The notes: generated by a model from the letters alone, not told the origin. Numbered from the stretch's first letter, positions 16,258 to 24,420 are shown. The stretch is DNA of 64,000 bases from Actinomadura_E scrupuli (GCF_050971785.1 NZ_JBPCCU010000003.1:930001-994000); one strand, 5' to 3'. A program made the numbers and translations.

Positions 16258-16436
16258 TGTTCAACCGTCCGCCGCTCGAGGAGCGCATCGCGGCGCACCA
16301 GCAGGGGCGGGCGCCACTGAAGTCCGGCAAGTACGTCGAGCACCGCCCGGCCGCGCTGGTCTTCGCCTTCGTGCTCTGCTTCGTGGTCATCACGCACATC
16401 GTGGCGCTCGTCATCCTGGCCGTGGGGCCGGACTGA
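16257..16436 (+). CDS. Small single-TM membrane protein
   Basis: A 59-aa protein with a basic soluble N-terminus (PPLEERIAAHQQGRAPLKSGKYVEHR) and one C-terminal hydrophobic helix (about residues 32-56). Its ATG shares a base with the stop of the preceding two-TM gene. No family is recognised. The pair probably sits together in the membrane. Coding-type codon bias continues to the stop. Confidence 0.7.
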   Translation: MFNRPPLEERIAAHQQGRAPLKSGKYVEHRPAALVFAFVLCFVVITHIVALVILAVGPD

Positions 16437-16462
16437 TCCCACATCCGGCGGCGTACCGCGAT

Positions 16463-16471
16463 CGCAGTAGC
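16463..16471. promoter_or_regulatory. CGCAGTAG box upstream of the two-component operon
   Basis: CGCAGTAGC here recurs exactly at 18400-18408, downstream of the response-regulator gene and upstream of the MMPL gene. The location, 57 bp before the kinase start, suits autoregulation. Confidence 0.45.
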
Positions 16472-16515
16472 GGACGCCCGTACCTGCGGACGAGGGCGCG
16501 TCCCCGACCGGCGGC

Positions 16516-16521
16516 TACCGT
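16516..16521 (+). promoter_or_regulatory. Leaderless-type -10 box of the kinase gene
   Basis: TACCGT followed by six bases and the GTG start at 16528 fits the actinobacterial leaderless pattern TANNNT-N6-RTG. No ribosome binding site is present before this GTG. Confidence 0.45.
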
Positions 16522-16527
16522 GATGGC

Positions 16528-17730
16528 GTGAGCCGTCCGACCGGGCCGCGGTGGGCCGCCCTCTCGCACTCCCTGTTGCTGGACGGGCTGATCGCCGCCG
16601 CCGTGTACCTGATGGCGGTCTTCGGGCCCCTGATCCATCCAGAGACCGGGTCGGAGCCGCCTACCACGACGAACGCGCTGCTGGGCGCGGTGATCTGCGG
16701 CGCCCTGGTGTTCCGCCGGTGGTGGCCTCGCACGGTGCTGGTGGCGGCCACCGCCGGGATGGTCGCGTACATCATGCTCGGCGGGCTGCGCAGCCCGCTC
16801 ATGCTGGCGACGATGCTCGCCGTCTACACCGTGGCCCTGGGCAGCTCCCGCCGGGTCACCGTGCGCGTCGCGGTCCTGGTCGCGCTGGTGCTGTCCGTGG
16901 CGGGCATCCTGTTCGGCGCCAAGTCCTGGAGCAGCCCCGAGATCGTGGGGCTGGCCGCCCAGAGCGCGCTCGCCGCCGCGGTCGGAGACGCGGTACGGAG
17001 CCGTACCGCCTATGTCCGGGCCATCAAGGAGCGCGCGGTGCGGGCGGAGCAGACCCGGGAGGACGAGGCCCGGCGCCGCGTCATGGAGGAGCGCCTGCGG
17101 ATCGCCCGGGACCTGCACGACGTCCTCGCCCACCACATCGCCTTGATCAACGTGCAGGCGGGCGTCGCGGCGCACGTCCTGGAGACCGATCCGGGCCAGG
17201 CCAGGCAGGCTCTCGGCCACATCAGAGGGGCGGGCCGGGCCGCGCTGGACGAGCTGCGCACCACCGTGGGCCTGCTGCGCCAGCCGAACGCCGCGGAGGA
17301 CCTGGCCACCGAGCCGGCCCCCGGGCTGGAGCGGCTGCCCCAGCTGATCGCCTCCTTCGAGGCCAGCGGCCTGCCGGTGGAGCAGCACGTCGACGGGGAG
17401 CCCCGCGAACTGCCGGCCACCGTGGACCTGACCGCCTACCGGGTGGTCCAGGAGGCGCTGACCAACGTGCGCAAGCACTCCGGGGGCGCCTCGGCCGTGC
17501 TGCGCCTCGGCTACCGGCCGGGCGGGCTGTCGGTCGAGGTCAGCGACGACGGAGTCGGCGGCGACATCGCCGCCGAGGGCACCGGGCACGGCCTGCTGGG
17601 CATGCGCGAGCGGGCCCTCGCCGTCGGCGGGACCTTCGCCGCGGGCCCCGGCCCCGCCGGCGGCTTCCGGATCCGGACCCTGCTGCCGCTGCCGGTACCC
17701 GCCCGGGGCGGCCGGGGGCCGTGCGCGTGA
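16528..17730 (+). CDS. NarL-type sensor histidine kinase
   Basis: A 400-aa kinase with about four N-terminal transmembrane helices (residues 12-150), a coiled linker rich in Arg and Glu, and a HisKA_3 dimerisation domain with the phospho-acceptor His in RIARDLHDVLAHH. A HATPase_c domain follows with N box VVQEALTNVRKHS, G1 SDDGVGG and G2 GTGHGLLGMRERA. There is no large extracytoplasmic sensor, so it probably senses the membrane. It overlaps the response-regulator gene by four bases (GTGA). The MMPL transporter downstream is its likely target. Confidence 0.92.
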   Translation: MSRPTGPRWAALSHSLLLDGLIAAAVYLMAVFGPLIHPETGSEPPTTTNALLGAVICGALVFRRWWPRTVLVAATAGMVAYIMLGGLRSPLMLATMLAVYTVALGSSRRVTVRVAVLVALVLSVAGILFGAKSWSSPEIVGLAAQSALAAAVGDAVRSRTAYVRAIKERAVRAEQTREDEARRRVMEERLRIARDLHDVLAHHIALINVQAGVAAHVLETDPGQARQALGHIRGAGRAALDELRTTVGLLRQPNAAEDLATEPAPGLERLPQLIASFEASGLPVEQHVDGEPRELPATVDLTAYRVVQEALTNVRKHSGGASAVLRLGYRPGGLSVEVSDDGVGGDIAAEGTGHGLLGMRERALAVGGTFAAGPGPAGGFRIRTLLPLPVPARGGRGPCA

Positions 17731-18398
17731 CGATCCGCATCGTGCTCGCCGACGACCAGGGCCTGGTGCGAGCCGGCTTCAAGGTCCTGGTCGACTCCGC
17801 CCCCGACCTGGAGGTGGTGGGCGAGGCGGCGAACGGCCGGGAGGCGGTCGACCTCGCCCGGGCCGCCCGGGCCGACGTCGTGCTCATGGACATCCGGATG
17901 CCCGACATGGACGGGCTCGCCGCCACCAGGGAGATCACCACCGACGGCGGCATGGCGGACGTCCGGGTGCTGGTGCTGACGACGTTCGAGATCGACGAGT
18001 ACGTGTTCGCGGCGCTCCGGGCCGGGGCCAGCGGATTCCTCGGCAAGGGGGTGGAGGCCGAGGAGCTCCAGGAGGCGATCCGGGTCGTGGCCAGGGGCGA
18101 CGCGCTGCTCTCCCCCGCCGCAACCCGGGGCCTCATCGCCCGCTTCCTGAGCGGCCCCGCCGAGGCGACGGACCACGCGCGAGAACGGCTGTCGGGGCTC
18201 ACCGACCGGGAGCGCGAAATCATGATCATGGTGGCGGCGGGGCTGACCAACGACGAGATCGCCGGGCGGCTGCGGATCAGCCCGTTCACGGCCAAGACCC
18301 ACGTGAACCGGGCGATGGGCAAGCTGGGCGCGCACGACCGGGCCCAGCTCGTCATGATCGCCTACGAGACCGGCCTGGTGACGCCGGGCGGCCCCTGA
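17727..18398 (+). CDS. NarL/LuxR-family response regulator
   Basis: A 223-aa regulator. The receiver domain has the acidic pair ADDQ, phospho-acceptor Asp in VVLMDIRMPDMDG, Thr in VLTTF and Lys in FLGKG. The LuxR-type helix-turn-helix is LTDREREIMIMVAAGLTNDEIAGRLRISPFTAKTHVNRAMGKLG. The GTG at 17727 overlaps the kinase stop by four bases. It is the cognate partner of the kinase. The candidate binding sites are the CGC(A/G)GTAG boxes at 16463 and 18400-18437, which flank the operon. Confidence 0.93.
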   Translation: MTIRIVLADDQGLVRAGFKVLVDSAPDLEVVGEAANGREAVDLARAARADVVLMDIRMPDMDGLAATREITTDGGMADVRVLVLTTFEIDEYVFAALRAGASGFLGKGVEAEELQEAIRVVARGDALLSPAATRGLIARFLSGPAEATDHARERLSGLTDREREIMIMVAAGLTNDEIAGRLRISPFTAKTHVNRAMGKLGAHDRAQLVMIAYETGLVTPGGP

Positions 18399-18399
18399 C

Positions 18400-18437
18400 C
18401 GCAGTAGCCGCGCGGGCCCCTACTGCGTACGCGGTAG
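18400..18437. promoter_or_regulatory. Cluster of three CGC(A/G)GTAG boxes before the MMPL gene
   Basis: CGCAGTAG at 18400-18407, its inverse CTACTGCG at 18420-18427, and CGCGGTAG at 18430-18437. The last two form the near-perfect palindrome CTACTGCGTACGCGGTAG (18420-18437) with one T/G mismatch. The same box occurs upstream of the kinase, so this is probably the response-regulator operator controlling the transporter. Confidence 0.55.
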
Positions 18438-18609
18438 TGCCAAGACCGTCCCTCAGGCCGACTTCCGCGCCCGGCGCGGGCACCATGCTGGAACTCGGAT
18501 CGGCGGTCCACCTGCTCGGCCGGTCCCGGCCGGGCCACCCCGTGGCCCGGGCCGATTCCCGGGGCGCCCCACCCGGCAACCGCGCACCATTCCCCCTGGA
18601 GGTCTTGTC

Positions 18610-20805
18610 GTGTCCGCGCTCGCACGCTGGTGTTACCGGCATCGGCTCACCGTGGTCCTGCTGTGGCTGGGTGTCCTCGCCGGGCTGGGGGTCACCTCGA
18701 CCGCCCTCGGCTCCTCCTACAACGACAGCCTCTCGCTGCCCGGTACCGAGTCCACCAAGGCCCTGGAGCTGCTCCAGAAGTCGCTGCCCGCCCAGTCGGG
18801 CGCCGTCGCCACCGTGGTCTGGCAGGCCGGTGCAGGCGGCACCGTGACGGACCCCGCCGTCCGGCAGCCGATGACCGCGACCCTGGCGGAGATCTCCAAG
18901 CTGCCGTCGGTGGCCTCGGTGACCAGCCCGTACACGCCGCACGGCGCCCGGCAGGTCAGCGCGGACGGCCGGACGGCCTACGCCCAGGTCGCCTTCGCGC
19001 TGCAGGACCCGAAGCTGCCCAAGGCCGACGTCCAGCGCGTCGTCGACACCGCCGAGAAGGCCCGGACCGGCGGTCTGCGGGTCGAGCTGGGCGGCAACAC
19101 GATCAGCAGGCTGGAACGGACCCCGCCCTCCAGCAGCGAGCTGATCGGGGTCGTCGCGGCCGCGATCGTGCTGCTCGTGGCGTTCGGCTCCTTCTTCGCC
19201 ATGCTGCTGCCGATCCTGACGGCGATCGCCGGGCTGGGCTCCGGGCTCATGACGGTGGGCCTGCTCACCCATGTCCTCACCATCGGCCAGATCGGGCCCA
19301 TCCTCGGCGCTCTCATCGGCCTGGGCGTCGGCATCGACTACGCGCTGTTCATCGTCACCCGGCACCGCACCGGCCTGAAGGCGGGCCTGAGCGTCGAGGC
19401 GTCGGTCGTCAAGGCGATCGACACCTCCGGCCGCGCGGTGCTGTTCGCCGGCGCCACCGTGGTGATCGCGCTGCTCGGCCTGTTCGTGCTCGGCATGAGC
19501 TTCCTCAACGGCCTGGCCATCGCGTCCTCGGTCACCGTGCTGTGCACCGTGCTCGCGGCGATCACCCTGCTGCCCGCCATGCTCGGCTTCCTCGGCCTGC
19601 GCACGCTCAGCCGCCGGGAGCGCCGCCGGCTGGCAGCGGGCGGAGCGGCGGCCGAGCGGGCCGGCGTCTGGGAGCGCTGGGCGACGGTGGTCGAGCACCG
19701 TCCGAAGCTGCTGTCGGTGGCGGCATTGGTGCTCATCGCGGCGCTGGCCGTGCCGGTGGCGTCGCTGCGGCTGGGCTCGTCCGACGCGGGCAACAACCCG
19801 TCCTCGACGACGACCCGGCAGGCCTACGACCTGCTCGCCGACGGGTTCGGGCCGGGTTTCAACGGCCCGCTCCAGCTCGTCGCGGAGGCGCCCGCCGCCG
19901 CCGACCGGGAGGCGCTGAACACGCTGGTACGGCAGGTCACCGCGACGAAGGGGGTGGCCCGGGTGACCGCGCTGCCGATGAACCCCGGCGCCACGGTCGG
20001 CATCGTGCAGGTGATCCCATCCTCCTCACCGCAGTCGAAGGCCACCTCGGACCTGATCGGGCATCTGCGCCACGATCTCGTCCCGGCGGCGGAGCGCGGC
20101 ACCACCCTGCGGGTCCACGTCGGCGGCACGACGGCCATCTTCGACGACTTCGCCGACGTACTCGGCGGCAAGCTGCCGCTGTTCATCACCGTGATCGTCG
20201 CCCTCGGCTTCGTGCTGCTGCTCGTCGCCTTCCGCAGCCTGCTGGTGCCGCTCACCGCGGCGGTGATGAACCTGCTGGCCGCGGGCGCCTCGTTCGGCGT
20301 CGTGGTCGCCTTCTTCCAGTTCGGCTGGGGATCCGAGCCGCTGGGCATGAGTGCCGCCGGGCCGATCGAGGCGTTCCTGCCGGTGATCATGGTTTCCATC
20401 CTGTTCGGCCTGTCGATGGACTACCAGGTGTTCCTGGTCAGCCGGATGCACGAGGAGTGGACGCACACCGGGGACAACGCGCGGGCGATCCGGGTGGGCC
20501 AGGCCCAGACCGGCCGGGTCATCACCGCGGCCGCCACCATCATGATCGCGGTGTTCTTCGCCTTCTCCTTCGGTGGTGGTGAGCGTGCCGTCGCCGAGTT
20601 CGGCATCGGCCTGGCGGTCGCGGTCGCCCTGGACGCCTTCATCCTGCGGACCGTGCTGGTGCCCGCCGTGATGCACCTGCTCGGCCGGGCCAACTGGTGG
20701 CTGCCCCGGTGGCTGGACCGCGCCCTCCCGCACCTGTCGGTGGACCCGCCCGACGACGACCCCGCTCCCGCGCCGCCCCGGGAGCCGGTGTTGCAGAGCC
20801 GGTGA
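18610..20805 (+). CDS. MMPL-family RND transporter
   Basis: A 731-aa inner-membrane protein with the duplicated RND topology. The first helix (VVLLWLGVLAGLGV) and a large extracytoplasmic loop are followed by a five- to six-helix bundle with LGVGIDYALFIVTRHR. The second half repeats this with LSMDYQVFLVSRMHEEW. The conserved Asp-Tyr pairs are the proton-relay signature of MmpL proteins. It exports lipids or small hydrophobic compounds, though the cargo is unknown. The GTG at 18610 follows GGAGG. A palindrome cluster matching boxes upstream of the adjacent two-component genes suggests direct control by them. A 14-bp hairpin terminates it. Confidence 0.92.
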   Translation: MSALARWCYRHRLTVVLLWLGVLAGLGVTSTALGSSYNDSLSLPGTESTKALELLQKSLPAQSGAVATVVWQAGAGGTVTDPAVRQPMTATLAEISKLPSVASVTSPYTPHGARQVSADGRTAYAQVAFALQDPKLPKADVQRVVDTAEKARTGGLRVELGGNTISRLERTPPSSSELIGVVAAAIVLLVAFGSFFAMLLPILTAIAGLGSGLMTVGLLTHVLTIGQIGPILGALIGLGVGIDYALFIVTRHRTGLKAGLSVEASVVKAIDTSGRAVLFAGATVVIALLGLFVLGMSFLNGLAIASSVTVLCTVLAAITLLPAMLGFLGLRTLSRRERRRLAAGGAAAERAGVWERWATVVEHRPKLLSVAALVLIAALAVPVASLRLGSSDAGNNPSSTTTRQAYDLLADGFGPGFNGPLQLVAEAPAAADREALNTLVRQVTATKGVARVTALPMNPGATVGIVQVIPSSSPQSKATSDLIGHLRHDLVPAAERGTTLRVHVGGTTAIFDDFADVLGGKLPLFITVIVALGFVLLLVAFRSLLVPLTAAVMNLLAAGASFGVVVAFFQFGWGSEPLGMSAAGPIEAFLPVIMVSILFGLSMDYQVFLVSRMHEEWTHTGDNARAIRVGQAQTGRVITAAATIMIAVFFAFSFGGGERAVAEFGIGLAVAVALDAFILRTVLVPAVMHLLGRANWWLPRWLDRALPHLSVDPPDDDPAPAPPREPVLQSR

Positions 20806-20811
20806 CGAGGC

Positions 20812-20861
20812 CCGGCACCGGGGACGACCGACCGGCCACAAAGGCCTGTCCCCGGTGCCGG
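20812..20861 (+). terminator. Strong hairpin after the MMPL gene
   Basis: Perfect 14-bp arms at 20812-20825 and 20848-20861 (GTCCCCGGTGCCGG), with a 22-nt loop that can itself pair (GGCC-ACAAA-GGCC). It starts 7 bp after the transporter stop. Confidence 0.75.
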
Positions 20862-20902
20862 TCCCCTTGCCGAAACGCCGGTCCGGCGCTGGACTTACCG
20901 GT

Positions 20903-21466
20903 GTGATCCCGTCCGAGCGCCGTCCCGTCCTGTACGCCATCGTGTGCGCCGCCGGGCCCGCGCGGCACGTGCACCGGCTCATCCGGGCCGCGCAGGAACG
21001 CGGCTGGGACGTGTGGGTGGTCCCGACCCCGGCGGCGGTGGAGTTCCTCGACGTGCTCGCGGTGGAGGAGCTCAGCGGCCATCCCGCGCGCAGCCGGCAC
21101 CGCCAGTTCGGCGAGCCCGGCACCTTCCCGCGCGCCGACGCGATCGTGGTCGCCCCGGCCACGTACAACACCATCAACAAGTGGGCGCACGGCAGCGCGG
21201 ACAACTACGCCCTCGGCCTGCTCGCCGAGCTGGTGCCGCTCGGCGTCCCGACCGCCGTGCTGCCGTTCCTCAACGCGGCGCTGGCCGCCAACCCGGTGCT
21301 GGCCCGCAGTATCGCCGAGCTGCAGCTGCTGGGCGTGCGGGTGCTCGTCGGCCGGGGGCAGTTCGAGCCGCACCAGCCCGGCACCGGCGCGCAGCGGATC
21401 GAGGCCTACCCCTGGCACCTCGCGCTGGAGGCCGTGGGCGAGCCGCGGCACCGCCGCCTCGGCTGA
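20903..21466 (+). CDS. HFCD-type flavoprotein
   Basis: A 187-aa flavoprotein of the phosphopantothenoylcysteine-decarboxylase/LanD superfamily. The N-terminal LYAIVCAAGPARHVHRLIRAAQERGWDVWVVPTPAA and the FMN/substrate motif ADAIVVAPATYNTINKWAHGSADNYAL are diagnostic. Stand-alone versions of this family are frequent near XRE/DUF5753 clusters in actinobacteria, with unknown substrates. It is not a coaBC enzyme, since the synthetase half is missing. The GTG at 20903 has no Shine-Dalgarno and may be leaderless. Confidence 0.83.
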   Translation: MIPSERRPVLYAIVCAAGPARHVHRLIRAAQERGWDVWVVPTPAAVEFLDVLAVEELSGHPARSRHRQFGEPGTFPRADAIVVAPATYNTINKWAHGSADNYALGLLAELVPLGVPTAVLPFLNAALAANPVLARSIAELQLLGVRVLVGRGQFEPHQPGTGAQRIEAYPWHLALEAVGEPRHRRLG

Positions 21467-21510
21467 CCCCGCGCCGCCCCGCCCGCCCGTAGCTCCGCGC
21501 CCGTACGCCG

Positions 21511-22326
21511 TCAGCACGGCAGCCCCGCGTCGAGGTCCTCGCAGCACCGGACGACCTGCTCGGCCACCTCGACGGTGTCGGCCGGCGGGTACCGGCGGGT
21601 GCCCTGGCCGGGGGCGCAGTAGGACAGGGAGTCCGCGCGGATCCACAGGTGCACCCCGGCCCGTACGCAGATCACCGCCATGCCGTAGCCGCACGACCGG
21701 TGCATCCTGCCCAGGCCCCGCGCCGCCAGCAGGTCGTGCAGCTCGCCGGCCACCACGCGGTACGGCTTCGGCGCGGGGAGCGCGCGGCCCGCCGGGAGCG
21801 GCAGCGCGACGTACACCGCCTTGCCCGGCACCGCCCCGCCGCCCAGCCGCGAGCGGGTCCGGTGGACCCCCCACCGGCCGCCGTGCTCGGCGGTCAGCGC
21901 GGCCACCACCTCGAGGCCGCGCCCGCCCTCCGCGCCGGGCGGCGGGCGCAGCGGCCCGGGCGACCCCCGCCAGGGCGCGGAGTCGTACATCTTGAGCACG
22001 ACCTCGGGGCACGTGCCCCCGCGCAGGTACGCCCACAGCTCTGGCCCTCCGGCGGGCGGCTTCGCCGCGTCCCGGGCGGCGTCCGGCAGGGCCACCGCCT
22101 GCCGGGGGGCGTGCGGCGGGGCCGCCTGCCGGGCGTGGCGGTGGACGTTGGTGGCCAGCTCGGACAGGGCGACGGCGGTATCGTAGGTGACGCCGGGCGG
22201 CAGGCCGAGCGCGCCGAACACCGCCTTCACCACCGAGCGCGCGAACCTCGCACCGGTCTCGTCCGGTGGCAGCGCCCACGCCGGGAAACCGCCGTCGTAC
22301 AGGTCGTTCGGATCGCCATCGGCCAC
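21511..22326 (-). CDS. HATPase_c protein with C-terminal extension, third copy
   Basis: A 271-aa protein. Its N-terminal half is a GHKL ATPase domain with N box VALSELATNVHRHAR, G1-like LKMYDSAPW and G2 GGRGLEVVAALTAEHGG. The C-terminal half (about residues 170-271) is an extra domain with several cysteines (SCGYGMAVICVRAG, SLSYCAPGQG, VVRCCEDLD) not present in the two shorter HATPase proteins of this window. It is divergent from the WhiJ-like gene at 22502. The G1 Asp is embedded in an atypical context, so ATP binding may be altered. GTG start at 22326. Confidence 0.78.
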   Translation of the reverse strand: MADGDPNDLYDGGFPAWALPPDETGARFARSVVKAVFGALGLPPGVTYDTAVALSELATNVHRHARQAAPPHAPRQAVALPDAARDAAKPPAGGPELWAYLRGGTCPEVVLKMYDSAPWRGSPGPLRPPPGAEGGRGLEVVAALTAEHGGRWGVHRTRSRLGGGAVPGKAVYVALPLPAGRALPAPKPYRVVAGELHDLLAARGLGRMHRSCGYGMAVICVRAGVHLWIRADSLSYCAPGQGTRRYPPADTVEVAEQVVRCCEDLDAGLPC

Positions 22327-22350
22327 CGGAGTCTCGCCCCCGTCCTGGGA

Positions 22351-22406
22351 AGTCGTGATTGCCGTGACGTCAGCGTGTCCGACGATCCATACTCAGAGTC
22401 ACGAAT
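22351..22406. promoter_or_regulatory. Imperfect inverted repeat between HATPase and WhiJ-like genes
   Basis: AGTCGTGATT (22351-22360) and AGTCACGAAT (22397-22406) pair at 8 of 10 positions in inverted orientation, around a central 36-bp segment. CATACT at 22389-22394 could be a -10 for the rightward gene. This is a candidate shared operator. Confidence 0.35.
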
Positions 22407-22501
22407 CGCCTACGCACTGCGAGAGACCGGTGAACCGCCCCCGCGGGCTTGCCGGAGCTTGCCAACCCTCCCCCCGAACCCTCGCCCATGGAGCGCGACC
22501 C

Positions 22502-23296
22502 ATGCCCAGACGTCCCCACCCCCTCGATCCGACCTCCTCTCCCCTCGCGCTGTTCGGCTCCGAGCTGCGCACCTACCGGGAGCGCGCCGGGCTGTCCCAG
22601 GAACAGTTAGGTGCCCGGACCAACTACGCCGGGTCGTTCGTCGGCGCGGTGGAGCGGGCACAGGAGATGCCGCGCCGCGAGTTCGCGCTGAAGATGGACC
22701 CGGCGCTGGAGACCGGCGACGCGCTGACCCGGCTCTGGGACGGCCTGCTCAAGCCCAGCGTCTACCCGTCCTGGTTCGACTGGCGCCTGCACGAGATCGA
22801 TGCCTCCGTGCTGCGGACCTTCCAGCTGGCGGTGATCTATGGCCTGCTGCAGACCGAGGACTACGCCCGCGACCTGCTGTACGGCGACGAGACGGCGGTC
22901 GCGGGGCGGCTGGCCCGCCAGGAGATCCTCCGGGGCGAGGACCCGCCGCTGGTGATCTGCGTGCTCGACGAGAGCGTGCTGTGGCGCGAGGTCGGCGGCC
23001 CGGAGGTGATGCACGCCCAGCTCGACCATCTGGTCACGGTGGCCTCCGAGCGGATCAGCATCCACGTGATCCCGTCCCGCAGGCACCGGGGAGTCGCGGG
23101 TTCCTTCGTGCTGGCGACACTTCAGGATCGCTCCGAGGTAGCGTATGTGGAGACGGCCGCTCGCGGGATCACCACCGGAGAGCCCCAGGATCTGGCGACC
23201 CTCACCGAACGGTTCGAGGCGCTCCGGTCGCGGGCGTTGCCCGTGGACCAGTCACTCGAACTCATCGCGAGGACGGCGGAGAAACGATGGACCTGA
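22502..23296 (+). CDS. XRE-family regulator with DUF5753 (WhiJ-like), third copy
   Basis: A 264-aa protein. The helix-turn-helix FGSELRTYRERAGLSQEQLGARTNYAGSFVGAVERAQEMPRREF is canonical. DUF5753 follows with FQLAVIYGLLQTEDYARDLL, CVLDESVLWREVGGPEVM and ISIHVIPSRRHRGVAGSFVLA. The ATG at 22502 follows GGAG by six bases. Its stop overlaps the DUF397 gene by 10 bp, and it is divergent from the HATPase gene. This is the only complete three-part WhiJ-type set in the window (HATPase, XRE/DUF5753, DUF397). Confidence 0.92.
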   Translation: MPRRPHPLDPTSSPLALFGSELRTYRERAGLSQEQLGARTNYAGSFVGAVERAQEMPRREFALKMDPALETGDALTRLWDGLLKPSVYPSWFDWRLHEIDASVLRTFQLAVIYGLLQTEDYARDLLYGDETAVAGRLARQEILRGEDPPLVICVLDESVLWREVGGPEVMHAQLDHLVTVASERISIHVIPSRRHRGVAGSFVLATLQDRSEVAYVETAARGITTGEPQDLATLTERFEALRSRALPVDQSLELIARTAEKRWT

Positions 23297-23523
23297 ACTG
23301 GCGCAAGTCCAGCCACAGCGGCGACAACGGCGGCGACTGCGTGGAGGTCGCGGCGGTGTGGCGCAAGTCCAGCCGCAGCGCCGACAACGGCGGTGACTGC
23401 GTGGAGGTCGCCTCGCTGGTGGGGACCGTGGCCGTACGCGACAGCAAGGACCCCGGCGGCGGCGCGCTGCTGTTCTCCCGGGAGGCCTTCCGCCGCTTCA
23501 CCGACCAGCTCAAGTCCCGCTGA
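23287..23523 (+). CDS. DUF397 protein with duplicated N-terminal motif
   Basis: A 78-aa DUF397 protein, the usual small partner of WhiJ-like regulators. The motif WRKSSHSGDNGGDCVEVA (residues 5-22) is repeated as WRKSSRSADNGGDCVEVA (25-42), then comes the normal remainder VAVRDSKDPGGGALLFSREAFRRF. Most DUF397 proteins carry the motif once. The duplication is exactly 20 codons. The ATG overlaps the regulator's end by 10 bp, so the two are translationally coupled. These pairs are regulatory modules affecting development and secondary metabolism in streptomycetes. Confidence 0.9.
   Translation: MDLNWRKSSHSGDNGGDCVEVAAVWRKSSRSADNGGDCVEVASLVGTVAVRDSKDPGGGALLFSREAFRRFTDQLKSR
23299..23415 (+). repeat. 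60-bp in-frame tandem duplication inside the DUF397 gene
   Basis: Units start at 23299 and 23359 and differ at only a few positions over the first 54 bases. The period is exactly 20 codons, so the reading frame is kept. The high identity implies a recent duplication. Confidence 0.85.
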
Positions 23524-23544
23524 CTCAAGCCCCCTCCCACCCCT

Positions 23545-23589
23545 TCCGTGATCATGCAATCAATCGACGAACGACTGCATGATCACGGA
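23545..23589. terminator. 14-bp perfect hairpin containing CCGTGATCATGCA
   Basis: Arms TCCGTGATCATGCA (23545-23558) and its exact reverse complement (23576-23589), with a 17-nt loop, lie 22 bp after the DUF397 stop. It is likely a terminator. A partial copy of the arm, TCCGTGATCATGAA, lies at about 13395-13408, so it may belong to a dispersed intergenic repeat family. Confidence 0.65.
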
Positions 23590-23629
23590 GCCGTGAAATA
23601 GCCGTACGGGCGGAGACGTTGGTTCGTAC

Positions 23630-24382
23630 ATGAGCGCGAACCGCGGCAGCGTCCGGCTGGAACCCAGCGCCAAGCGAGTCAGGGTCTATCTCGGCGGCGA
23701 GGTGGTCGCCGACACCACCGCCCCGGTCCTGGTGTGGGAGATCCCCTACTACCCGGCGTACTACTTCCCCGCCGCGGACGTCCGGGAGGATCTGTTCACC
23801 CCCGACGGCGAGGCCAAGCACTCGCCGAGCCGGGGCGACGGCGCCCTCTACACCGTGAAGGCCGGTGGCAAGGAGGTCCGCGGGGCCGCGCTGCGCTACC
23901 ACGACTCCCCCATCGAGGAGCTGCGCGGGCTGTTCCGCCTGGAGTGGGAGGCCTTCGACGGCTGGTTCGAGGAGGACGAGGAGGTCTTCGTCCACCCGCG
24001 CGACCCGTACAAGCGGGTGGACGTGCTGGCCTCCTCGCGGCGGGTGCGGGTGGAGGTCGACGGGGTGACGGTCGCGGAGTCCGGCAGCCCGCGGCTGCTG
24101 TTCGAGACCGGTTTGCCGGTCCGCTACTACCTGCCCAAGCCGCACGTGCGCATGGACCTGCTGGAGCCCACCGACACGGTCACGCACTGCCCGTACAAGG
24201 GCACGGCCGAGACCTGGGCGATCCGGGCCGGTGACCAGCTCCATCCCGACCTGGCCTGGTCGTACCGGGCGCCGCTGGCGGAGAGCCAGAAGGTGGCCGG
24301 GCTGGTCGCCTTCTACAACGAGAAGGTCGACATCTACGTGGACGGCGTCCTGCAGGAGCGCCCGCACTCGCACTTCAGCTGA
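23630..24382 (+). CDS. Tandem DUF427 protein
   Basis: A 250-aa protein made of two DUF427 domains. The first has KRVRVYLGGEVVADTTAPVLVWE, YYFPAADVREDLF and KHSPSRGDG..Y. The second has RRVRVEVDGVTVAESGSPRLLFETGLPVRYYLPKPHVRMDLL and THCPYKGTAETW. DUF427 is a small beta-rich fold of unknown biochemical role, common in actinobacteria; the two-domain form is a known arrangement. It is flanked by terminator hairpins on both sides, so it is transcribed alone. No clear ribosome binding site precedes the ATG. Confidence 0.88.
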   Translation: MSANRGSVRLEPSAKRVRVYLGGEVVADTTAPVLVWEIPYYPAYYFPAADVREDLFTPDGEAKHSPSRGDGALYTVKAGGKEVRGAALRYHDSPIEELRGLFRLEWEAFDGWFEEDEEVFVHPRDPYKRVDVLASSRRVRVEVDGVTVAESGSPRLLFETGLPVRYYLPKPHVRMDLLEPTDTVTHCPYKGTAETWAIRAGDQLHPDLAWSYRAPLAESQKVAGLVAFYNEKVDIYVDGVLQERPHSHFS

Positions 24383-24420
24383 GGAGAAGCGCTCGGGCCC
24401 GCGACCGGCCGAACCGAAAT

